Positions 25,019 to 32,281 of a stretch of DNA of 64,000 nt are shown in pieces. The notes under the pieces were generated by a model, which was not told the origin of the DNA, made no database searches, and saw nothing but the letters and a program-made list of their open reading frames with translations. Every line of letters starts with the position of its first letter. Positions within the stretch are counted from its first letter, which is position 1. The stretch is from IMG/VR virus record IMGVR_UViG_3300046463_000715, positions 1 to 64,000 of that record; one strand, 5' to 3'. Origin of the DNA: a virus. The position numbers and the translations under genes were made by a program.

Positions 25019-26098
25019 ATGAACGAACGACAGAGCAGAATGGAAGAGCTGAAGGCGAAAATCGCCGAGCTGAGCAAGGCCCTCGAAGCCTCCTTTAACG
25101 CTGCCCAGAACGACGAGCTGGTGAAGGCCGACGATGAATTCTACCAGCTGTCCCTCGAAGAGGAACGTGCCTTCCGCGCCCCTCACAACCCCTCGAATTT
25201 CCATCCAGAAGACTACGAAGTGGTCGAATACCTGGACAACCAGCCGCCCCGTCTCGCGAGCTTCTGCGCGCCCCTGAGCTCCTTCTCGGACCACCAGCGC
25301 TCGGTTGAGGCTCACCAGCGGATGATGGACGCCTGGAGGAAGGAAATGGACTTCTTCTTCCCGAACCGTCGCGAGCACAAGCCCTCCATCCACCAATGCA
25401 CCCACTGCGGGAACACCAGGGTCCGCTACATCGTGGCCTGCCTGCACAAGCCCTCTGGCCAGCACGTCGTGTTCGGCTCGGACTGTGTCGAACGCCTCGG
25501 CTTTGCCAACCAGTCGTCCTTCAAAGCCGCCCAGATTCGCTCCCGCGCCGAAGCTGGCAACGCCCGCATGGCTGCTTTTGTAGCGCGCCAGAAGTTCCTC
25601 GCTGCGAACCCGAACGTCGCTGCCGCGATTAATGACCTGACCTCTAATGTCGAGCTCCACAAGCGGAACAATTTCGCCCACGACATCCTGGCGAAGTTCA
25701 ATAAATACGGGAACATGAGCGAGCCCCAGCAGTATCACTTTGTGAAATCCCTGGAGCGCGACCACGAGTTTGCCGCCCGCCGTGCCGCCGAAGACGCTGT
25801 GCCGAAGGGTGAATTCCCCAGCGGTCGCATCCAGTTCACCGGCGAAGTCATCAGCGTCAAACAGCAGGAAAGCGATTTCGGCATCCAGATGAAGTGCCTC
25901 CTGAAAATCATTTCCGAGGTCGGCACCGGCTGCAAAGTCTGGATGACCCTCCCCTCCGGAGCTGGCGAGGTCTCCCGTGGTGACCGTATCGTGGTGAAGG
26001 CCGGACTGGAAGTCTCGAAGGACGACAAATCCTTCGGATTCGGGAAGCGCCCGCACTTCGTGTCTAAAATTGAAAACACCCCGGCAGTTGCCGCTTGA
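25019..26098 (+). CDS. Zinc-binding protein of unknown function
   Basis: A 359-aa protein. Residues 1-30 form a coiled-coil helix (SRMEELKAKIAELSKALEAS). Around residue 125 there is a treble-clef-like zinc site (QCTHCGNTR, then HKPSGQHVVFGSDCVERLGF). A basic helical middle follows, and residues about 265-350 are a beta-rich domain (GRIQFTGEVISVKQQESDFG). I chose ATG 25019 over an in-frame upstream codon because of the module at 24945-25018. Nucleic-acid binding is likely but unproven. It is the first gene of a short plus-strand island and probably early. Confidence 0.8.
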   Translation: MNERQSRMEELKAKIAELSKALEASFNAAQNDELVKADDEFYQLSLEEERAFRAPHNPSNFHPEDYEVVEYLDNQPPRLASFCAPLSSFSDHQRSVEAHQRMMDAWRKEMDFFFPNRREHKPSIHQCTHCGNTRVRYIVACLHKPSGQHVVFGSDCVERLGFANQSSFKAAQIRSRAEAGNARMAAFVARQKFLAANPNVAAAINDLTSNVELHKRNNFAHDILAKFNKYGNMSEPQQYHFVKSLERDHEFAARRAAEDAVPKGEFPSGRIQFTGEVISVKQQESDFGIQMKCLLKIISEVGTGCKVWMTLPSGAGEVSRGDRIVVKAGLEVSKDDKSFGFGKRPHFVSKIENTPAVAA

Positions 26099-26123
26099 CA
26101 GTCCGCCGGGAGTAGATTAAATA
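26095..26123 (+). promoter_or_regulatory. Promoter for 26131 unit
   Basis: TTGACA (26095-26100) overlaps the stop codon of the preceding gene. A 17-base spacer and TAAATA (26118-26123) follow, and the start codon lies 7 bases further on at 26131, so the leader is very short or absent. Confidence 0.6.
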
Positions 26124-26130
26124 TAAGCCT

Positions 26131-26400
26131 ATGAATTCGACGTTTGGATTTCACGGTCTCCTGAAGGATGCCATAAGCGAAGCCCGCAAGCTGGCAGTAA
26201 AATACGACGAGTCGATTAGGGTCTGGGACATCGCCAGCAAAAAGGACCCGGACTGCGAGGTCCAGGGCGTGGCGAAGTCTTACACCCTGGCAACAGACGA
26301 GGCCGACAGAAGGGTCAGCGGTATAATGGTCGCGAGGGTGTGGCCGGGAGGGACCTTGGATGTCTATTCAAAGCGGTTTGCAGAAAGAAACGGACTGTGA
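26131..26400 (+). CDS. Small protein of unknown function
   Basis: An 89-aa protein with an N-terminal helix (LLKDAISEARKLAVKYDESI) followed by beta strands (SGIMVARVWPGGTLDVYS). Its stop overlaps the GTG start of the next gene as GTGA. No family recognised. Confidence 0.6.
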   Translation: MNSTFGFHGLLKDAISEARKLAVKYDESIRVWDIASKKDPDCEVQGVAKSYTLATDEADRRVSGIMVARVWPGGTLDVYSKRFAERNGL

Positions 26401-26510
26401 AAAAGAAACCGATTAAAATCCGCCGGACTTGGGGCACGCTCAAGCCGGTCACCAGGGTCAAGGGTTCAAAGAAAATCTACCGGCGCGACAACCGGCCCCC
26501 GGCGGAGTGA
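26397..26510 (+). CDS. Very small basic protein
   Basis: A 37-aa, strongly basic peptide (MKKKPIKIRRTWGTLKPVTR) with a GTG start coupled to the preceding stop. It carries a GGAG sequence at its 3' end that serves the next gene. Too short to classify. Confidence 0.5.
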   Translation: MKKKPIKIRRTWGTLKPVTRVKGSKKIYRRDNRPPAE

Positions 26511-26514
26511 TATT

Positions 26515-26646
26515 ATGCTACTCATATTCGTCAGCTTTTGCATCGGCCTGTGTTTGCTCTTCACCGCAATCGGTGCGGCCTGCCTCGTCGCCAAGTGGGC
26601 CTGGGAGAAGCTGGTCGACCTTATTCAGGTCATCTTCCAGCGGTAA
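26515..26646 (+). CDS. Small single-span membrane protein
   Basis: A 43-aa peptide with one hydrophobic span (MLLIFVSFCIGLCLLFTAIG) and a short amphipathic tail (WEKLVDLIQVIFQR). A GGAG ribosome site lies 9 bases before the ATG. Last gene of the plus-strand island. It might be a small lysis or membrane-remodelling peptide; unproven. Confidence 0.55.
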   Translation: MLLIFVSFCIGLCLLFTAIGAACLVAKWAWEKLVDLIQVIFQR

Positions 26647-26748
26647 GCTCCAAAGCTGGACGCACCGCAGCAGGTAGAAGTAATTCCCCTTCGGGTCTTT
26701 CTTGAGATACCGCTTCAGCCGGTGCGGGTTACAGCAGAGCAGGGTCAC
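26518..26748 (-). CDS. Doubtful small ORF opposite the membrane peptide
   Basis: A 76-codon frame with a GTG start. Its first half (CNPHRLKRYLKKDPKGNYFYLL) looks protein-like, but its second half is antisense to the 43-aa membrane gene. It could be the last gene of the leftward cluster or a chance frame. No ribosome site is visible. Confidence 0.3.
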   Translation of the reverse strand: MTLLCCNPHRLKRYLKKDPKGNYFYLLRCVQLWSLPLEDDLNKVDQLLPGPLGDEAGRTDCGEEQTQADAKADEYE

Positions 26749-26756
26749 AAAAACTC

Positions 26757-26879
26757 AATCGCGCCCGGGAATCGAACCCAGTCCTCTCGGTAGGCAGTGG
26801 CAATTTTCCCACGGCAACCCAAGTGTGTCGAAGCCACCTGAAGCGAGCGCTCGCCCAGGACGCACAACACTGACGCGAT
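26757..26879 (-). ncRNA. tRNA-like element with long insert (not a standard tRNA)
   Basis: The minus strand has a 10-base closing helix (TCAATCGCGT with GCGCGATTGA, spanning 26882-26873 and 26764-26755, with one G-T pair). A canonical T arm, CTGGG-TTCGATT-CCCGG, lies directly inside its 3' side, as in a tRNA. The enclosed body is about 123 bases, too long for a normal tRNA. It contains a GC-rich hairpin around GCGAGCGCTCGC and another around GTGG/CCAC, and no convincing anticodon arm. It may be a degenerate or intron-bearing tRNA or a tRNA mimic. Confidence 0.45.
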
Positions 26880-27045
26880 TGATAAACTCATGGTCGAGGG
26901 TCGATGGTGCTGAAGGCGCATCTGCACCGCTCACACCCGACAAAATTCTGGCCCCACTGCCGCCAAGTAATGTGGTGGTGCTTGCGGTGGGCCACGCGAC
27001 ACCATAAAATCGCGAGGCGTAATTTGAACAGCTTCATGTCAATTC

Positions 27046-27085
27046 AATTGATTTTACGTCGACTCAATTGATTTTACCGAGTCAA
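27046..27085. repeat. 20-base tandem duplication at gene end
   Basis: The core TCAATTGATTTTAC occurs twice with a 20-base period, covering the last codons and the downstream bases of the 97-aa gene. The TCAATTGA core is palindromic. It may be a slippage duplication or a pair of operator half-sites. Confidence 0.6.
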
Positions 27086-27347
27086 CGTCTCCCGTTACGA
27101 TTTTCCTCCAGCGCTTCGCGATGTCGAGCGGTCCCGGTTCGCTGTGCTTGCCGTCGCTGTTGTCGTAACCCAGGACCTTGTTCATGTCCAGAATCGACTG
27201 GCCCCGGCTGGAGATTTCGACGTCCATGAGCTCGATAATTTCTCGGAGCCTTCTCTCCCGAATGTCGTCGGGATGAAAACAGTCGTCGATTAATTGCGAA
27301 GCCTCTTCGGCGAGCGGGCTGAGCTCGTAACCTATTGGACCTTTCAT
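27054..27347 (-). CDS. Small protein of unknown function
   Basis: A 97-aa protein. I take ATG 27347 because it overlaps the preceding stop as ATGA, the usual coupling in this cluster; a longer GTG start at 27410 would overlap the upstream gene by 67 bases. Helical segments are LAEEASQLIDDC and RERRLREIIELMD. The last codons lie in a 20-base tandem duplication (27046-27085). Confidence 0.6.
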   Translation of the reverse strand: MKGPIGYELSPLAEEASQLIDDCFHPDDIRERRLREIIELMDVEISSRGQSILDMNKVLGYDNSDGKHSEPGPLDIAKRWRKIVTGDVDSVKSIEST

Positions 27348-27580
27348 GATTTTGTTCTGTAGGAGTTGCAGCCGAACGGTCGGCCAATTAGTGTTGAGAT
27401 TGAGTGACACGTCGTGCAGGGCCTGGACGAAAACTGGTGCGGGTCTTTCTCCGTCAGTTCCAGGGCGACTTCCAACTGAGCGGAGCGCGCTGCCGATTTC
27501 AGAAGCTGAGTCTGGGCCTTGAGCTCGTTCTCAAGCTCTTCAATCCGGTCGTTCATCGCTGCCCATTCCGAAGCGCTCAA
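27344..27580 (-). CDS. Small coiled-coil protein
   Basis: A 78-aa protein with a clear coiled-coil helix (MNDRIEELENELKAQTQLLK) and a Cys-containing tail (RPCTTCHS). The most upstream start is TTG 27580 (TTGA overlap with the preceding stop); ATG 27556 is an alternative. Its stop is coupled to the next gene. Function unknown. Confidence 0.5.
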   Translation of the reverse strand: MSASEWAAMNDRIEELENELKAQTQLLKSAARSAQLEVALELTEKDPHQFSSRPCTTCHSISTLIGRPFGCNSYRTKS

Positions 27581-28074
27581 TTAACGTTCCCCCGGCTAGG
27601 GTCGGTGCAAAGGTCGCACTCGCACTTGTAGGTGTGCTTGATTTCGGGGAGGTTCTTGACCTCGGGGACGGGGAATCCAACAAGAGCTTCTCGGCAGTGC
27701 TTACAGTTCGGGTCGTAGGCCTTGTGGTCACGGATGTGGCGCAGCCTGCGGCCTTCAGCTCGGACAGCATCACCGTGAGCTCGTGCCTTCTCCCGTTTGG
27801 CAGCACGCACCAGGGGGACCGCGAGAACAACCCAGGTCGTGTTAGCAATCACCAGGGCGACTCCCCCGGCGAAGCTGGCCCACTGCCCGAGCTGAGGGTA
27901 GTAGAATAAATTCCAGAAGCCCCACGCAGAGAAGAAAGCTGAGACTCGCCAATCGACTCCCTGGACGCTGCGGTCGCGCAGAAGGCGTTTGACGTTTAGC
28001 CAGCAAACAACTCCGCCGGTCAGTTCGAAGGCACCGTTAACGAGGTCGGGTATGTTAATCATTCCAATGTTCAT
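27577..28074 (-). CDS. Membrane protein with PQ-loop-like half and Cys-rich tail
   Basis: A 165-aa protein. Residues 5-90 contain three hydrophobic spans, with SVQGVDWRVSAFFSAWGFW and YYPQLGQWASFAGG. The YYPQLGQ stretch recalls PQ-loop (SWEET/MtN3-like) transporters, which act as dimers of three-helix units. Residues 95-165 are soluble, basic, then Cys-rich (CKHCREA and CECDLC), a probable zinc site. It may place a metal-binding domain at the membrane; substrate and role are unknown. Confidence 0.65.
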   Translation of the reverse strand: MNIGMINIPDLVNGAFELTGGVVCWLNVKRLLRDRSVQGVDWRVSAFFSAWGFWNLFYYPQLGQWASFAGGVALVIANTTWVVLAVPLVRAAKREKARAHGDAVRAEGRRLRHIRDHKAYDPNCKHCREALVGFPVPEVKNLPEIKHTYKCECDLCTDPSRGNVN

Positions 28075-28231
28075 TGAGGATTTTGACTAGCTTGCGGACG
28101 TCCTTGTCCACTTCTTTGTGGTCGACGTCATCGTAGTCGATTTGAATTGCGAGGCTGCAGTTGTCCGGGGCGACGATGTCCAGCTCTTTGCCCCAGCTGC
28201 CGATGCCTTCTACTTTGAATTTACTGCTCAT
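28055..28231 (-). CDS. Small protein of unknown function
   Basis: A 58-aa protein from ATG 28231 (MSSKFKVEGIGSWGKEL), which overlaps the preceding membrane peptide's stop as ATGA. Beta strands then a charged helix (DVRKLVKILNEHW). Overlaps the next gene by 20 bases. Confidence 0.55.
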   Translation of the reverse strand: MSSKFKVEGIGSWGKELDIVAPDNCSLAIQIDYDDVDHKEVDKDVRKLVKILNEHWND

Positions 28232-28368
28232 GGTTTTTTGTATTGCTCCCGAATCATCCACCAGAGAAGAATCATCCACCAGAGAATGAGGACGAGGCAG
28301 ATTGCGTCGACCAGGAGGTTAAACGGAAAGGTGTCACTCAGGCGAGACCAAAAGTCTTGAGGGTTCAT
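28228..28368 (-). CDS. Small single-span membrane protein
   Basis: A 46-aa peptide with one Trp-rich hydrophobic span containing a duplicated WWMI motif, from an 18-base tandem DNA repeat at about 28252-28286. Coupled by ATGA to both neighbours. Possible membrane accessory; function unknown. Confidence 0.55.
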   Translation of the reverse strand: MNPQDFWSRLSDTFPFNLLVDAICLVLILWWMILLWWMIREQYKKP

Positions 28369-28568
28369 TTCCGGATGCTCGGGTATTTGTTCTTGTGCTT
28401 GGTGAAGCTCAGGCCGATGCGGGCGCTCCCCTGACCGAAGTTGATGAAGACCCTCGCGCCTTTCTTAGCGGTCAGGCCCAGGCGCGCTACTCGGAGAATC
28501 TCTTCGCTGGTCTCGGTAATGAGCTCGACATTGAAGTCGTCGTCATACTCGGTGAATTCGATTTTCAT
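28365..28568 (-). CDS. Small protein of unknown function
   Basis: A 67-aa protein from ATG 28568 (MKIEFTEYDDDFNVEL) with a beta-rich pattern and a basic end (FTKHKNKYPSIRK). ATGA overlap with the preceding stop fixes the start. Not recognised. Confidence 0.6.
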   Translation of the reverse strand: MKIEFTEYDDDFNVELITETSEEILRVARLGLTAKKGARVFINFGQGSARIGLSFTKHKNKYPSIRK

Positions 28569-28903
28569 TCGTCGGAGAGTTTGATTGAGATTTGGTTGCT
28601 GACGTGGGGAGTGATTTCCAAAGGCCCGCAGCCGTAGCCGGTGACTTCGATGCGGTCTCCGCTCAGGTTGACGCAAATCTTGCGACCGTTGTCGAGCTCG
28701 AAGTAGACTCGGTCGTCCTGAATATATTTTCGCTCGTCATTGAGCGGAGCCCAGAGCGAGACCTTCGAGGGAGTCTGACTGTCGAGATACTCCTTCAGTC
28801 GCTGCTCGGCGTTAAAGCGGAGCCCGTTGATAAGCTGGATGTGTTTCTGAGCCCAGGCCGGGAGCTTCAAAACCATTTCGGCGCTGACTTGTTTTTGTTT
28901 CAT
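28565..28903 (-). CDS. Protein of unknown function
   Basis: A 112-aa protein: N-terminal helices (MVLKLPAWAQKHIQLINGL) followed by a beta domain (RVYFELDNGRKICVNLSGDRIEV). Coupled to both neighbours by short overlaps. No catalytic motif is visible. Confidence 0.6.
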   Translation of the reverse strand: MKQKQVSAEMVLKLPAWAQKHIQLINGLRFNAEQRLKEYLDSQTPSKVSLWAPLNDERKYIQDDRVYFELDNGRKICVNLSGDRIEVTGYGCGPLEITPHVSNQISIKLSDE

Positions 28904-29460
28904 TCGAGAGGGGTGACTCGGTTTGCTTTGGCCCAGGCGCAGTGTGCCTCGGCCACGGGGTAAAAATCTTGCTTCGCCGGACCGTTCAGGTCTCGCTTGA
29001 AGTCGTCGAGAGCGCGCACCGTGTAACCGTATTTTACGAACGGCTGGTGACGCTTCAGGTAATACCGCAGGAGCGGAGCCGAGGTCCGGTCGTCCGGATT
29101 TGAGTTGAACCAGGAGACGAGCTCGGGAACAGAAATGACTTCGCCGAGGTCCAGGGCGTCCTCTCCACCTCTGAATTCCTTGTCCTGCTTGTCGATTCTG
29201 GTCACGATGAGCTTGGTCGCAGGCCGACCGATTTCGGTCTTCACGTCCGGCAGCTCCTCGACGACTTGCGTGATGCCTTCTTCGAGCCGAGAAATTTGCT
29301 CCTCGGGGAGTTTGAAGGTGAAGAGAGGCGAGAGCAGCCCATTCGCATCCAGGACGAAAAGGAGAACAGAAGAAAGCTTGCTCGGGACGGTCTCCGCCTG
29401 GACTGTCGCGGGAGTTTGGGCGGGCTTCGCTTGGGGCGCTCGGTCTTGTGCTTTAATCAT
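28900..29460 (-). CDS. Protein of unknown function
   Basis: A 186-aa protein from ATG 29460, which overlaps the previous stop. A disordered Ala/Pro/Gln N-terminus leads into a beta region (SVLLFVLDANGLLSPLFTF) and a helical C-terminus (LLRYYLKRHQPFVKYGY). The longest small-cluster gene before the non-coding gap. No family recognised. Confidence 0.6.
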   Translation of the reverse strand: MIKAQDRAPQAKPAQTPATVQAETVPSKLSSVLLFVLDANGLLSPLFTFKLPEEQISRLEEGITQVVEELPDVKTEIGRPATKLIVTRIDKQDKEFRGGEDALDLGEVISVPELVSWFNSNPDDRTSAPLLRYYLKRHQPFVKYGYTVRALDDFKRDLNGPAKQDFYPVAEAHCAWAKANRVTPLE

Positions 29461-29668
29461 TGGAGGGTAATAGTTGAACTTTTTTATTTGATACCGGCTG
29501 AATGCAAACCCACTTTTCTGGGTTGCCGGGAAACTGGTCACGGCGGAGCTTGCAAATCTTTCGAGCGAGCGTAGCCCACCCGGAACCGATTAGGTTCAGC
29601 TCACCACCTGCGAGAATCTCGACCACCCCGGAGTTGGGGTAGGTGACTTTGTAAAAGGTCGGCTTCAC
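29453..29668 (-). CDS. Small beta-rich protein
   Basis: A 71-aa protein with a GTG start coupled to the preceding stop (GTGA). The pattern VTYPNSGVVEILAGGELNLIGSG suggests a small beta barrel. Function unknown. Confidence 0.55.
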   Translation of the reverse strand: MKPTFYKVTYPNSGVVEILAGGELNLIGSGWATLARKICKLRRDQFPGNPEKWVCIQPVSNKKVQLLPSND

Positions 29669-29805
29669 TTCTCCCCGAGCAGGGCTCGCGCCTGTTTGAC
29701 CTTCTCCCTGCGCTTGCGTTGCGCTGCGCTCATGTTCTTGCGAGTCTGTTCCTCCCGCTCCAGGATGGCGCGAGCCTCTGCTTCGGTCATTGTCTGTTCA
29801 GTCAT
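29665..29805 (-). CDS. Small basic helical protein
   Basis: A 46-aa, highly charged helix (AEARAILEREEQTRKN, then AAQRKRREKVKQARALL). First gene of the leftward unit from promoter 29817-29845. It may be a nucleic-acid-binding helix; unknown. Confidence 0.55.
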   Translation of the reverse strand: MTEQTMTEAEARAILEREEQTRKNMSAAQRKRREKVKQARALLGEK

Positions 29806-29816
29806 GCTTACACAAC

Positions 29817-29845
29817 AATATATGCACAGGTATTCCGGATGTCAA
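29817..29845 (-). promoter_or_regulatory. Promoter for the 29.8 to 27.0 kb unit
   Basis: TTGACA (29845-29840), 17-base spacer, TATATT (29822-29817), read leftwards: a full consensus match. The ATG at 29805 is 11 bases further, giving a leader of only a few bases. Confidence 0.75.
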
Positions 29846-30649
29846 ATAGACCGGCCCCGGATGTGCATTGCGGCGGGAGGAGAAGGGGAGGGGGGGGGAG
29901 TATATACTTATTATTTTTTCTTTTTCTTAAAGAATATAAAAAATAAGTAATAGGTAGGTAGAGTATTGTCTGTCTATCGCCGAGCTCGGGCGGAGCCCGT
30001 TTTCTGTAAAGCCCGCTTCCGGCAAATTCGGTTGTGTTAAGCCGTCCGGCCACTTTTCTGCACATCGCCGAAAACATCGACGGTCGACACCCGCCAGGGG
30101 AGGTCCGGCCAAAAAAATCAAATGGGGGGAGGGGGAGTAACGAGCCTGTGTGTTCCCCACCCCGGCCCCGTTGACACCCCTGAATGGGACCCAAAAGGCC
30201 TAAGTTGAGATAAGCACCTCGAAGGCAAGCACTTGCGCTACGCCCGGGGGATGGTCCACCCTCCTCAGCTCCCATGCCACTCGCAGCTGGTCGCGCTCCG
30301 CTCTAACTCATTGTCTCTTATAGTCTTAGCATCGAAGCGAAGCCCAATTGAATATAACTATTATTGTGCGAAGCGGGGCGACTAAGGTGCTGTGAATCAA
30401 TGGGTTAGGCGGAGCGCGGGTTGGCACGGGACCTGGAGGCGGGTAGCCCGGGGGGTTGGTCGTCGACTGTGGCAGTGCTAACCGGCCCTCCTCGGACCCA
30501 CTACAGGTTGTATGCGCTACGCCTAGACCCCAAGCTATAGACACTCGGGCTCCGCTTGGAATACTACAGTAAGACGCTAGAGATACTCAGGTGCCTACCA
30601 TAGTAACATGAGCAAGTTACTCATGATTGAAACTCTCCGGATGTCGGGC
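29846..30649. other. Non-coding region with G tracts and inverted repeats
   Basis: About 800 bases with no credible gene on either strand, in a cluster where genes otherwise overlap. Visible elements are as follows. A G-rich stretch at 29872-29900 includes a 9-G run, and 30124-30135 has a 6-G run then a 5-G run; both are able to form quadruplexes. An AT hairpin lies at 29905-29949 (TACTTATT with AATAAGTA). A GC hairpin CGGGC-GGA-GCCCG followed by TTTT lies at 29987-30003. CATGAG/CTCATG lies near 30607-30625. It borders the candidate small terminase gene. A packaging site, genome end or replication origin are the leading ideas; none is proven. Confidence 0.6.
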
Positions 30650-31363
30650 TCAGCTGGCTGGCTCGCCTGGAAGGCCTGCTGGCGGCTCTGGCGTGCCCGG
30701 GGGCGAGCTTTCTGGCTCTGGACGCAGGTCGATGACCGGACCATTCCCTTGGGGCAGGATGCGCTCTCCTCGCGGAGCCCCGATTGCGGTCGGCAAGATG
30801 ATGGTGATTGCCTGCTGCGGGCTGTTCGTGGCGCTGACCTCGGCCCGACGCTCTTGTCCATCGGCTGCGGCGTCACCGAGGGCTCGGTAGGCCAAGTCTG
30901 CCAGGGTCCGGGCGTAGGTGCCGATGTTCACGAGGTCTGCTGGCCCTGGTGCTGCCTCGACCCAGACCGGTCCAACCTTGGGGACACTGATGTGCTTGCC
31001 GACTCTGTAGGTCCCTTCCTTGATGCCTTGCAGGATTCTGTCGAGCTCCTCGCCCATGCGAACGGCCCGCTGGTATTGCTGCTCTCGGTTCTGTTTGATG
31101 AGGGCGAGGCGCGCTCTAATCTCTGGCGGCAGAAGCTGGTTGTTGGCTTCGAGCTGGCTCACCGGCCCTGAGTTGCTGTCGGTCGTGACCAAGGCCCTGG
31201 ACTGCGCCAGGATTTTCTCTCGCATCACTAACCACTTCTCGTCGATGCTGCGCCTCTTGACCGACTCAGGTGGGATTCCGAAGACCGCTGCGACCTCATC
31301 GAGTGTGCTGCCGCCGACGTATGCCGTGAATGCTGCGGCCCAATTGTGCTGTGCGATTGCCAT
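30650..31363 (-). CDS. Candidate terminase small subunit
   Basis: A 237-aa protein. Residues 5-45 form a helix-turn-helix (WAAAFTAYVGGSTLDEVAAVFGIPPESVKRR). Residues about 85-160 are helical (QQYQRAVRMGEELDRILQGI, ARTLADLAYRALGD). The rest is a Pro-rich tail with ITIILPTAIGAPRG. DNA-binding HTH, oligomerisation helices and tail match small terminases, which recognise the packaging site. It is 7 kb from terL, unusual, but borders the non-coding gap. A transcription regulator is the main alternative. Confidence 0.55.
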   Translation of the reverse strand: MAIAQHNWAAAFTAYVGGSTLDEVAAVFGIPPESVKRRSIDEKWLVMREKILAQSRALVTTDSNSGPVSQLEANNQLLPPEIRARLALIKQNREQQYQRAVRMGEELDRILQGIKEGTYRVGKHISVPKVGPVWVEAAPGPADLVNIGTYARTLADLAYRALGDAAADGQERRAEVSATNSPQQAITIILPTAIGAPRGERILPQGNGPVIDLRPEPESSPPGTPEPPAGLPGEPAS

Positions 31364-31369
31364 AGATTA

Positions 31370-31398
31370 AATATACCACACACAGCTACGGCTGTCCC
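31370..31398 (-). promoter_or_regulatory. Promoter for candidate small terminase
   Basis: GGGACA (31398-31393), 17-base spacer, TATATT (31375-31370), read leftwards; only 6 bases separate the -10 from the ATG at 31363, so the transcript should be leaderless. Confidence 0.55.
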
Positions 31399-31721
31399 TC
31401 GAATAGGTCGCAGGCTTCCTCGAAGTCTTCGAACTTAAAGTCATTCCAACTCGGCTTGTCCGGCCAGCTCTTCATGTAACGCCAGTTCCCGAACATCACC
31501 AGTTTTTTGTCACGCTCTCGTTGTGCCTTCAGAGATTCTCTGACCGGTCGCCTGCGCCATCGGTGCATTAAGTCGCCCCGCCTCAGAGATTCTGTGTCGA
31601 ACTTCTGGCCGCATTCGTTGCAGTTACTCAGCTGGTGACCTTGGCTGGCTCCGCACCAGCAATAGGGTCCATCAATTGATTGCTGCAGCCATTCTAGGGC
31701 GCTCTGGACTTTGCTATTCAT
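31386..31721 (-). CDS. Zinc-ribbon-like small protein
   Basis: A 111-aa protein with two Cys pairs (YCWCGAS and CNECGQKF, residues about 20-40) that form a likely zinc ribbon, then a basic helix and an acidic C-terminus. The start overlaps the upstream stop. Probably nucleic-acid or protein binding; unknown. Confidence 0.6.
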   Translation of the reverse strand: MNSKVQSALEWLQQSIDGPYCWCGASQGHQLSNCNECGQKFDTESLRRGDLMHRWRRRPVRESLKAQRERDKKLVMFGNWRYMKSWPDKPSWNDFKFEDFEEACDLFEGQP

Positions 31722-32002
31722 CACACGCTCATGTGCAGCGAGTCCAAGCTGTCGTCGTAATGCACACCGCAGCGAACGAGCTCGTCGACTTGGTCCTGAG
31801 TGATACCGGCCTTCTCAAGTTGCTCTGGGTCGACAGCCAGCCAGATTTCATCGTGCTCCGCCGCGCTCACCATGTCAGCTGTTCCCGGCACGAGCTGATT
31901 GATAAGGTTGAAGGCCAGCAGGTCCTGCCGTGCCTCGGGTTTCACATAGGGACGACCAAGCCAGCGCTCGGTTGCTTCTTCGAACATTGCTTTGATAGTC
32001 AT
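31721..32002 (-). CDS. Small helical protein
   Basis: A 93-aa, mostly helical acidic protein (MFEEATERWLGRPYVKPEAR, then LEKAGITQDQVDELVRCG). No recognised domain. Coupled to the downstream gene. Confidence 0.6.
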   Translation of the reverse strand: MTIKAMFEEATERWLGRPYVKPEARQDLLAFNLINQLVPGTADMVSAAEHDEIWLAVDPEQLEKAGITQDQVDELVRCGVHYDDSLDSLHMSV

Positions 32003-32008
32003 ATCGGC

Positions 32009-32281
32009 TCATTCAATCGCGTAGAGCATCCCCTCGAACAGTTTGATTTTGCTCCACCGCTTGCCGCGCACCAGCAGCGCAATCCATTTGCTCGGCACAA
32101 CGGTGCAGAACTTCTTAATCTCTTCGACACGTCTCTTCGGTATGTCGTAGTGGTCGACATGAAACCAGCAGCGTTTAATCTGCAGCAGCCTCGCCATTTG
32201 GTGCAGGTTGTCGACGCTGTAGGGAATGCACACGAGGTGCCTGCTCTCGTCGCAGAAGAACTTCAGTGGCTGTTGACTCAT
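32009..32281 (-). CDS. DUF4031-like protein
   Basis: A 90-aa protein from ATG 32281. The pattern SVDNLHQMARLLQIKRCWFHVDHYDIPKRRVEEI matches the conserved core of DUF4031 proteins (a Leu-His pair, W-F, and H-Y-D-I/L-P). The biochemical role of that family is not known. Small, single-domain, overlapping the upstream gene by 4 bases. Confidence 0.65.
   Translation of the reverse strand: MSQQPLKFFCDESRHLVCIPYSVDNLHQMARLLQIKRCWFHVDHYDIPKRRVEEIKKFCTVVPSKWIALLVRGKRWSKIKLFEGMLYAIE

Noticed and set aside
24566-26056. A 496-codon minus-strand open frame opposite the zinc-binding protein gene
   Set aside because: Its sequence is the antisense of a well-formed plus-strand protein with a coiled coil and zinc site. 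Only its last 42 codons (24691-24566) make a sensible small membrane gene, kept separately.
26904-27071. A 55-codon plus-strand frame between the tRNA-like element and the repeat
   Set aside because: It ends in the tandem repeat of a convergent gene, is very rich in His, Arg and Trp, and has poor start signals; likely chance.
29987-30003. Rightward terminator CGGGC-GGA-GCCCG-TTTT
   Set aside because: No rightward gene precedes it, so it is listed only as one element of the non-coding region.
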